DNA of 37,503 bases from positions 1-37,503 of the forward strand of contig JAUCBJ010000944.1 of NCBI GenBank assembly GCA_032718475.1, written 5' to 3'. Made by a program: the position numbers and the translations under genes. Numbering within the stretch: the stretch's first letter is position 1; each line of letters opens with the position of its first letter. Source of the stretch: Nemertoderma westbladi. Lineage: Eukaryota; Xenacoelomorpha; Nemertodermatida; Nemertodermatidae. Positions 29,941 through 37,503 of this stretch are shown here, piece after piece. The notes below the pieces were generated by a model. It saw nothing but the letters and a program-made list of their open reading frames with translations. It made no database searches and was not told the DNA's origin.

Positions 29941-30250
29941 AATATGCAAAGCCAGGTGGTTTATAGGAATATAATAAACGCAGTACTCGTTTTCATTATA
30001 AGCCTCTTTGCGTTCGTCCTGTTTTGTATTTAAATATATTTCTTAAACGCAGGCTAGGACGATCTTTATAATAATAATAACTAGGGATGCGATCAATATG
30101 TGAAGCCAGGTGGTTTATATAACAATTTAGTCAACGCAGTACTCGTCTTCATTATATGCCTCGTTGCGCTCGTCGCTTGTCCTGTTTTGTCATAAAATAT
30201 TTTTCCTAAACGCAGACTGACGATCTTTATACAGTTATAACTATGCGAAG
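29941..30250. repeat. ~154-bp tandem duplication
   Basis: Two diverged units start at 29941 and about 30095. Both contain AAGCCAGGTGGTTTATA, ACGCAGTACTCGT, TTCATTATA.GCCTC, GTCCTGTTTTGT and a TAAACGCAG block. The second half of each unit is also found at 26066-26178. Confidence 0.75.
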
Positions 30251-30832
30251 TTTCGAAACTGTGCGAGTAACTGTTGATACATCTATGTGGAGATGTGTGA
30301 TATGTGGAGATGTGTGATACAACGCCAACGCATCTTATGCCGATGTAGTAATATGGGTATTGAAATAATATTAAATCAATGTACACTCTTAAAGCTGCAG
30401 CGAAAAAATGTAGCTAATTTCCTAGGTTACATATAAAATAATAATATTATTTTTAAGAACATTAATTTTACTACTTTGCAAAAATTCAATTAAAAAATAA
30501 CCAGACATATACATTGTGGAATAAACTATTTCAGAAGCCTACACAACAGCCATGCCATGGATTGTATTTATGTTATTATATCTGTCATTTACCTGAGATA
30601 GCAATACAACACTTATAGTAGAGTCAATACAGGAAGGATGTTGGGATGTTGGATTTCAAGAATGATGTCTGGGCTGGAATAGCAATACTGGTTGCCTATT
30701 ACAGTACAATTCCTCTCTGGTTAGTCTACAGCCACAACTCCAAGCCAGCTAGCTCCACACCAGCAGAGACTTGACCAATAATCATTCCCAGCAAATAGCT
30801 GCCTTACACACACATCCTTCCATCGTACCAGC
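30251..30832. other. Non-coding
   Basis: No gene or recognised repeat. A short GTGATATGTGGAGATGT duplication lies at about 30287-30318. Confidence 0.5.
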
Positions 30833-31318
30833 ATGTTAGCCAATAAATGAGCAGTATTTAATGAGAATCAATTTTTTATGACGTTTTAATTACTTTAGAT
30901 CAATTAAAGACACAATTAATAAAGCAAATCACTTGAACTAATTAAAAACTATAATAGAATGGCGTATGTGGATTACATCTGTATAATTTTTAAGTATAAT
31001 TATTTAAATCTTATACTGTAAAACAATTAATTTCCTTTAAAAGGCAGGTTGAAAATGGTGTTTTTACCGTAATCAACTTAATTAACTAATTAACTGCTAT
31101 TATCTTAGCTTCTCGAAGGCCACACGGAAATTCTACTTGGAAAATTTCTAAACTTTTGCCAAACAACATGTGTACCAAGTTTGGATAGATTTCATCAAAG
31201 ATTGGCTGAGTTATTAACGTTTAAAATTGGACGCGACAGAACGACAGAACGACAGAACGACAGGTTGATTAATGGTACCACTACGCTAAGGCTCACTCAC
31301 TTCGTGGCTCGCCCCACA
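30833..31318. repeat. Dispersed repeat family A, copy 2
   Basis: Nearly identical to 1568-2068 across about 490 bp, in the same orientation, including the AATTAACTAATTAACTG stretch and the terminal TCGTGGCTCGCCCCACA. The 8-bp ACGACAGA array is shorter here (about 31238-31262). Confidence 0.85.
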
Positions 31319-31344
31319 GTCAGGTATCAGCTGTGACTTTAGGG

Positions 31345-31616
31345 CAGGGGCGGATTAAGGTGGGGGGGGGGGGGGGCTACAGGGGCAGCTGTGTTTTCCA
31401 CCTATCAGAACAATACAATTAAAAACGTTAAACGTTATAAACGTTTTTATATCGAATATAGGTTTTTTATTTGAAAAAAATATCACCAGCGTAACAGCGT
31501 AACTTATTTTTACCAATTTTAGCAATTGGTTTTTCGTTTTCGGGGGGGGGGGGGGGGGGGCTAGGGTCCCGTAAGTTGCGACGGCCGGGGCCCCGAAAAT
31601 CCATAATCCGTCCCTG
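31345..31616. mobile_element. 272-bp hAT-type MITE with perfect 8-bp TSD
   Basis: The ends are CAGGGGCGGATTAAGG and, inverted, CAGGGACGGATTATGG. CTTTAGGG occurs directly on both sides (31337-31344 and 31617-31624), a perfect 8-bp target-site duplication. The interior is AT-rich, with two long G runs (31362-31376 and 31542-31560). No coding capacity. TIR and TSD together identify a hAT miniature element. Confidence 0.9.
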
Positions 31617-31624
31617 CTTTAGGG

Positions 31625-33350
31625 TGGTACCAAGTTTTGTCAACAAGATATTACTACCGATATGGACACAATGCCTCGCTTGTCAAGTAAACATTATCTC
31701 CTATGCAATAAGTACTTCATTAGTTGTACATGTACATACATCCCGTTACATGTTAACATGATCATCAATAAAAGTCGAGCAGAGGCTGCCTTATAGCGGC
31801 ATACCCCCGGAATAATTGTACTTGCAGATAAGTTTGATACTGGATGCGGACGGTAGTTTATTTGAAGCAGATCAAACATTGCCTTTCGTTTTCGGAGTTG
31901 ATGAAATGTTTTGCGGAAATGTAGCATCTCTTATATGTTACAAGATGAGGTAGTTTGAGATCAGTTATTAAATTACTCAGAAAAAAACAGTTGGTCATTT
32001 TACTATAGAATCACCTGCCTTTCCTGAGAATTTGTGATCCACCTTCCGTTATTATTACTCAGCAGTAGGAGTTTGCTACAAGTTGTCTCACAACTTAAAT
32101 GTGATTGGCCTAACAGTTGAGCACATCGGGTTACAAGTAGGTGATTGGTTGCAGAACATGACAACATTTAGTATTACACCTTGAGAGATTTAATCTGTGT
32201 GATTTCTGTCGCTGTACCTAGTTTAAACATAAAGAGAAGCTGTTTTCATTTAATCCCAGCTTTATTTCCTCTAAACATATTGAAGATTAAATTAGAAAAG
32301 GTCAAATTTTGTTACGGAATTAAAGGTTAGCTACTTAAATAGACTTAATTGTAAGTAGTACATACTACGTATGTACGTACAACATACTGTTTGATATTAG
32401 TTCAAAATATTTTAAATATCTTATAATCAAATAATTATTATTAATAACTAGTTAGCTAATAACTAGTAATAACTAATTAAATAGCTAATGACTAGTTAGT
32501 AGGGCTCTGTGTAGAGCCCTACTGATTTGCAAATTTTTGTGAAATAGTGTACATTTTTAAAAGCCAAATTCTAAAAAGGGGCACAAAAGGGCATCTTTAT
32601 AATTTACAGGTTAGAAGTGCTATAGTAATGGATCAATTCTAAGAAATCAAAATGAGGAAGGCTCTCGAGGGAAAAAAGCCCAGCTTATCAAATTTTGAAA
32701 TATTACTTTGTCGTAGCAATATGACGTTTATTCTTATGCTAATCTTTTTATTATTCCTATGAATGATTCATATGTGTTTTTCGCATTCAGCTCGACATGT
32801 ACAACAATTTGAAAAAAAAATTAATTCTGACAACTTCTTGAAGAAATGTTTTTTTTTTAATTTCTTATTTTTTATTTTTTTTCAAAATGTTTCCAAAATT
32901 TTGATATTTTGGACCTATATCTTGGGAAAAAAGACGAGTTTTCCAAAACGAAAATATTTTTTCGATGTTTTCAAATACACTCTTCTACATGGGCTAGTTT
33001 TCAGATAAAATTAAACAAGTCACTTTGGGGGTATTTCGGTCAACTCGTTCGAACTAACTCTGGGGCGAGTGCACCCCACTGACCCAACTGCTCCGCCGTT
33101 ATTAATAAAATAAAAGTATATTTTTTTAGTATTCGTAAAATTTAAGTCGCTCGGTTGGTGACTTCATTTGTAGTCCCAATCCCCCCTCCCCCACAACCAA
33201 CCCCCTTAATGCCTGTGGTTGTTGCTCACTTTGTTTAATAAAACAATGCAAACTTGTATAGTGAAGTCATATCTGCTATCTTTACAGGGCAGATCAATGT
33301 GCTGGAAATCATTGTTATGGAACAGCGAATTCAAATTATATAAAGAGTAT
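31625..33350. other. Non-coding, AT-rich
   Basis: Contains an AACTAGTTAGCTAAT-type repeat (about 32445-32500), then a perfect hairpin at 32498-32523. T- and A-rich stretches lie at 32810-32980. The small open frames are not supported. Confidence 0.5.
32498..32523. repeat. Perfect 11-bp stem, 4-nt loop hairpin
   Basis: AGTAGGGCTCT, loop GTGT, AGAGCCCTACT. The stem has no mismatch. It follows AT-rich short repeats. No gene next to it suggests a terminator role, and it may be the end of a repeat element. Confidence 0.7.
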
Positions 33351-33446
33351 GACCCATTGTTTGGACCTTTTGTTTGGACCCATTGTTTGGACCTTTTGTT
33401 TGGACCCATTGTTTGGACCTTTTGTTTGGACCCATTGTTTGGACCC
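33351..33446. repeat. 13/26-bp minisatellite
   Basis: Alternating 13-bp units CCCATTGTTTGGA and CCTTTTGTTTGGA, about seven in total. Open frames through it on both strands are artefacts. Confidence 0.9.
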
Positions 33447-33694
33447 ATTATTGTTTGGTGAAATTTTTTTCAATTTTCATTGACTTCAAGTAGAAAGTTA
33501 TTTGTGTGAATTAAACCATTTTTTTGTGTAAAGTACTGTATTAGGCGTGTGTATTAGGCCCATACTACAAAACCAATAATGATCTGTTGCCTAAAAAGAC
33601 CTGTTCCAATCCTCCTGTGCCCTTCTAGTTCTAGAAGCTCTCGCCTTAAAAGGAGACGAAGATTATTTCTCGAAAACATTTAACAAGATGCTGG

Positions 33695-34080
33695 ACGGTA
33701 TGGTCAACACTTCGAAATAGTCAACACTTCGAAATAGTCAACACTTCGAAATAGTCAACACTTCGAAATAGTCATCAAATCGAAATAATGGTTCAAAGAG
33801 CGCCTTTTTATTGTAAATTTTTTTAAACCCCATGTCAACGCTTCTAAAGGCCATATCAACACTTCGAAAGACCATGTCACAATTTTAGTAAGTAAGAACG
33901 TGCCCCTGTCACCGCGTTAATCATTATAAACTAGTTTCGGAATATTTTTTCTGTCACCTGAATTGGTCTCTGATTCCGAAACTAGTTTAGAAAGACCATG
34001 TCAAACTTCGAAAAATAGAATGATAGAAATAATAGTATATTTTAAATTACAAATACAATATATATGTTATTGTTGAGTAA
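33695..34080 (+). repeat. Family B, TTCGAA minisatellite copy 3
   Basis: About five units of TAGTCAACACTTCGAAA (33701-33775). These are followed by sequence matching 25600-25760 (GGTTCAAAGAGCGCC, TTTTTATTGTAAATTTTT, CATGTCAACGCTTC, then AATAATAGTAT). An insertion-like segment at ~33885-33990 is flanked by the inverted pair AAACTAGTTTCGGAAT and ATTCCGAAACTAGTTT (a MITE-like hairpin). Confidence 0.75.
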
Positions 34081-34359
34081 TATAATTTAGTATATTATAT
34101 TAGTAATATTAATAAGGAAAGGAATAATATACAGCGAAATATGAATTATTTTAATTCCAGTTATTCATTTCAGTTCTTGGGGTAGAATTCCAACCTCCAC
34201 CTTATATTATATGGTTAAATAAATCCATGAAGGTAACAGCACCATTTGTTAGTCATGAAATCGTTAAACTAGGCAATATCAGCCTGTACTGTACATGTGT
34301 ATCCCATTCTTGAATATCGCGAGACTTCGAAAAAGTTACAGCTCCAGATTTTGGATGAA

Positions 34360-34479
34360 ACAGTGCTTTCACACTGTAACAGTGCTTTCACACTGTAACA
34401 GTGCTTTCACACTGTAACAGTGCTTTCACACTGTAACAGTGCTTTCACACTGTAACAGTGCTTTCACACTGTAACAGTG
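34360..34479. repeat. 19-bp minisatellite with a hairpin in every unit
   Basis: About six head-to-tail copies of CAGTGCTTTCACACTGTAA. Each unit holds the inverted pair ACAGTG/CACTGT around a short loop. The units are nearly identical, implying recent expansion. Confidence 0.9.
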
Positions 34480-34529
34480 ACTTCATTGAAAAATCTCAAA
34501 AACAGTTTTCCAAGACTCGGGTGGCAATG

Positions 34530-35065
34530 AGGAATGCGACTGTGTGTATAAATCCGTTGTGCGTTGTGGAACCCCCCCCCCCCCCCCCCCCCCCCCCGCC
34601 ACATCGGTTGTGCGTATCCACAGTTGCCAAACTGTCCCCACCTTACCAGAATATCAGGGCGCATTGCTATTATTGGATATGGAGGGACATGTCAGATGTC
34701 ATCATGACATTTGGATCACGCTTTGAGACCACTCATTGTAAAGGTAGGAATTCTCAGAAATTAAAAAATCTACTTAAGTCTGCGTAGTACGACGGAGACA
34801 GTGCAGCCGTAATAAATCATTGCTGATGATCTCAACCTCCAAACATTGGGAATGCCAGTATATTATATGCAAGCATATTGTCTCAGCTCATGAAACATAA
34901 TTTAACTCACGGCATTAATTTCATCCTAAATACAATATAATTAAATGGTAACAATATGGTAGCAGATAAGAAATTCGTTTTTATTATTATTATAATTATA
35001 ATTGTGTTGACATGAGTACTAAATTCCTTTCGAAGTTTTGACACTGAATCGTGCTGGACTGGTTG
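34530..35065 (-). repeat. Family B, second long copy
   Basis: Diverged copy of 26437-27165 with the same block order (ATCACGCTTTGAGACCA, CAGAAATTAAAAAATCTA, CCAAACATTGGGAAT, GCTCATGAAACATA, CGTGCTGGA). Here the 17-bp array has shrunk to two degenerate units (about 35010-35045). A 26-base C run lies at 34572-34597. Confidence 0.7.
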
Positions 35066-35114
35066 ATATTTTTGTTAAAAACAATCTGTTATTCTATCCG
35101 GTATCTCGGTTACG

Positions 35115-35970
35115 TTAGATAGTAAACCAGACTCTTAACGTGGCCCCATTAGACCTCTAATGGTGCAAGATCAGGGGACCTTGCTGGCCAAGTTATTTAT
35201 TCATCACGGTAAATCCAGTGCTGAGAGAAAGTGGTGCTTAGCCAATCACGAACTATCAATACCCAGTGGGGAGGGACGCCATCTTGTTAAGAAAGCCTCG
35301 TGTCCTAACTTGGATATGAGATAGCCTTGTAACATTGCGAGGTATTTACACTATTGACAGTCCTATACTCAAACGGCCATATCAACCTTCCCACCATTGA
35401 CATTGCAGTCCTCTCATTAAGTTTTGGGGAATCACGTACGTCTTCCACGAATTCATGTGGTGCTTCATCACCCCATCTTCGACTGTAGAGACGCTTCACA
35501 CATCGAGACAAATGGAAATCTATGCTTCATCACTAAAGAAGACGTTAATGTCGATATTTGGATTTTCAAGAAGGGATAATAATGACTGGGCGGTGGGCGC
35601 ATGGGACTCTCGAGTTGTAAACGCTTGGTTTGAGTGCATGATGTGATGGACTTGAAGCTTGTACGCCCTAAAACGTAATAATGTTCTTTAATGTCCTTTG
35701 TAATAAACCGTAGCTAATATTCAAAACTTTTGAGCCATGTCGGATGGACGATCCTTTATTGTCAGTGAATAAAATGTTAATTAGTTCAACCATATCGTCT
35801 GATAATGGTGGTCTTCCAGATCCTTTTATAAGGAGCAGACTGCCAGGAGTGCCGTTTTCGAAATTTCGGACAAATCGTCCGACTTCCGAAAGGGACGGAA
35901 GCCATTGGCCAGTGAATTCGTGTCCAAACTGCAATTCAGTTTGGTTTTTCCTTAACAATAAGAACATTAT
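35115..35970 (-). pseudogene. Tc1/mariner-like (IS630 superfamily) transposase relic
   Basis: The minus strand first encodes an N-terminal helix-turn-helix-like part (35967-35668: GRPPLSDD, then ISYGLLQRTLKN). Further on, in shifting frames, come NVFFSDEA (first catalytic Asp, ~35540), DGVPPHW (second Asp, ~35260), TWPARSPDLAPLE (third acidic position, ~35170) and WGHVKSLVY. The order and motifs match mariner-like transposases of the type abundant in arthropod genomes. Multiple stops and frameshifts separate the pieces, so it is inactive. I see no clear TIRs. The open frame at 35305-35511 is an internal fragment of this gene. Confidence 0.8.
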
Positions 35971-36589
35971 ATGATCAAACTATAAACATGTTTACATTGA
36001 CGGAAGAAGTGATAGTTACCTACTTGCCTATTAGTAGTTGCCGATAGTTGCCTGATTGTTGCTATGATAACAAGGGAATAATATCTGTGAACGCTTTGTT
36101 TTGATTAGAAATAAAATAATTGGTTTAATTCACACTAACTTTCCACATTAAGACAATTTTCTTGTACCACTTTCCATTTCACGGTCTTAGTTTACCAATA
36201 TAACACGTTTACATCGTTTTAGCTTTAAAATAAACCATCAATTGTTAATTTGTGTTTTTTATTTTACATATAATTATGTAATAATTACAGGTCTATTAAA
36301 AACTTCAATTAAGACAATTTGTTTCAAACTTATTATTAAAATGATGTGTTTCATAACCTTATGATCGTTTCTCTTTAAATAACTATTATCGACGTTTATT
36401 TTTAGGAAATAAATAATTTAACGATGACATGGAATGGTACACCGACGAATCAGTTCACTTACACCACCAGTGATCCCCTAACTAACCCTATTGTAAGTAT
36501 TCAATTAATAAAGGTTATTAAATAAATTTCAATTACGTATATTCGATCGAATTACGTACCGGTATTGTCGTATTACGCATCGAAATAAA
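35971..36589. other. Non-coding AT-rich DNA with a candidate short exon
   Basis: No transposon recognised. A plus-strand exon-like segment lies at 36416-36492 (next entry). Confidence 0.45.
36416..36492 (+). CDS. Candidate short coding exon with start codon
   Basis: An acceptor-like T-rich tract ending TTTATTTTTAG (36415) precedes 8 bases and ATG at 36424, with A at -3. Twenty-three codons follow without a stop (begins MTWNGTPTNQ), then a consensus donor GTAAGT at 36493. Its codon composition and GC content are richer than the surrounding AT-rich DNA. No family recognised. It could be the first coding exon of a plus-strand gene whose other exons lie outside the window. It rests on splice-like signals only. 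Confidence 0.35.
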
Positions 36590-37400
36590 TCATTGTGCAT
36601 TTATATGCAATCCAACCTCCTTAGCGGCCCTCTCCACTGTATTCAGTATAAGCTGTGCATCTGCTAGCGTATTAGAGAGCAGGGCGATGTCATCCGCAAA
36701 CTCGGTGTCTGTGACTGTAGTTGCCGGATATCTACTACTTCTGCGTTCTTGAAGTGTGAATCCCAGATCTTCACCCTTTGTGGCCGTCCTCATTGCGTAA
36801 TCCAGCACAATTACAAATAGTAATGGTGCTATTGTGTCACCTTGCAGTACGCCAGCCAGGATTGAGAAAAACTCAGTTTCACCATCTGGTGAGAGTACCT
36901 GAGCTCCTGTATCACAATATAACAATCCAATGCCAGCACAATTACTTCTGGTATTCCATAAGCTCTTAACAATTTCTAGTATTTTACCTCTTTGGATGGA
37001 GTCGAATGCTTTATTAAAGTCCACAAAACTCATGACAGCGGGGAGATTCTTTGACTTAATTCCTTCAATCAGTCTCCGTAGCGCAAGTATCTGAGCTATT
37101 GATGATCCATTTAGTCGAAGTTTTGGCTCTTACGCAACAGTTTCTTTATGAGAAGCCTAATTTTATATAAAATCAATTTGTCGTATATTTTGGCAGCTAC
37201 CTCAAGCAGACAGATCCCACGATACTTTGTTGGTACTGTATCACGAAGTCTTCTTTCTTGGGGAGAGGCTTTAGTTGACATTTAGTGCAAATTAATTGGT
37301 GGTGGCTTTTCCCATTTCAGCATCCGGTTGCAAACATCCAATAATGGTATAAAAAATTCAGCACTCCTGTTTTCCATACCTCTGCAGGGATTCCCATGTT
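36590..37400 (-). pseudogene. Non-LTR (LINE) reverse transcriptase fragment
   Basis: The main open frame (37033-36590) encodes SFVDFNKAFDSIQR (catalytic Asp), SPDGETEFF, GVLQGDTIAPLLFVIVLD, EFADDIALLS (ADD active-site box) and GLHINAQ. Upstream the homology continues through LNGSSIAQILALRRLIEGI in the same frame. A frameshift near 37115 separates this from VPTKYRGICLLEVAAKIYDK at about 37150-37215, the earlier RT motif. Still further right, homology fades towards 37400. Endonuclease and ORF1 are not in the window. It is a broken copy, 3'-truncated just after the palm. Confidence 0.85.
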
Positions 37401-37503
37401 TCTATATGTAGCGTCTTGTCATTTATTATCACCTTTTTCCAAAAGAAAAAGCGAAATGTGGGAAATTGGTGACAGTGAAAAAAGCTAGAATTGAATCTTG
37501 TTG

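Noticed and set aside
33206-33461. 80-codon ORFs on both strands
   Set aside because: They read through the 13-bp minisatellite.
34458-34787. Proline-rich ORF
   Set aside because: The proline run is a 26-base C tract inside a repeat copy.

Overview
The window reads as invertebrate animal nuclear DNA. It has no operons or bacterial-type genes. It is AT-rich, made mostly of repeats, and carries Bel/Pao and Ty3/gypsy LTR retrotransposons, non-LTR (LINE) reverse transcriptase fragments, a Tc1/mariner-like transposase relic, hAT-type and long-TIR miniature transposons, tRNA-like (SINE-like) pieces and many minisatellites. Bel/Pao elements are known only from animals. The mariner-like relic resembles copies common in arthropods, so an arthropod is my best guess, not a certainty. 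The palindromes TAGGCCTA and ACCGGT recur unusually often.

Layout. 1-4539: unique DNA with a ~500-bp dispersed repeat (second copy at 30.8 kb), a tRNA-like SINE head on the minus strand (~3310-3392), and a ~165-bp palindrome enclosing a tRNA-like core (3848-4012). 4540-14165: a 9.6-kb Bel/Pao element on the minus strand, with near-identical LTRs (about 7 mismatches in 469 bp by eye) and one uninterrupted 1576-codon ORF. That ORF has Gag, zinc knuckles and an aspartic protease, but the reverse transcriptase, nearly all of RNase H and the integrase are missing. Its 3.6-kb leader holds a nested TIR element and two tandem duplications. 14893-18186: a 39-bp minisatellite array split by a 5'-truncated, frameshifted gypsy element (RT, RNase H, integrase, polypurine tract, 232-bp 3' LTR). 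18730-20088: a protein-like reading frame, possibly with one short intron, interrupted by an 845-bp foldback element with a perfect 9-bp target duplication.

21.7-37.5 kb: a LINE RT fragment, two non-autonomous hAT-like elements with 8-bp target duplications (22868-23643 and 31345-31616), a family carrying a 17-bp TTCGAA minisatellite in several places and both orientations, other minisatellites, a decayed mariner-like transposase (35115-35970), and a second LINE RT fragment running towards the right edge.

No complete host gene is visible. There are weak hints that the region lies in intron or gene-flank sequence: a short plus-strand exon candidate (36416-36492), a juxtaposed acceptor/donor at 3012/3013, and a minus-strand first-exon candidate near 27435. 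The most interesting items are the RT-less but open Bel/Pao ORF, the foldback insertion in a reading frame, and the tRNA-like core inside a long palindrome.
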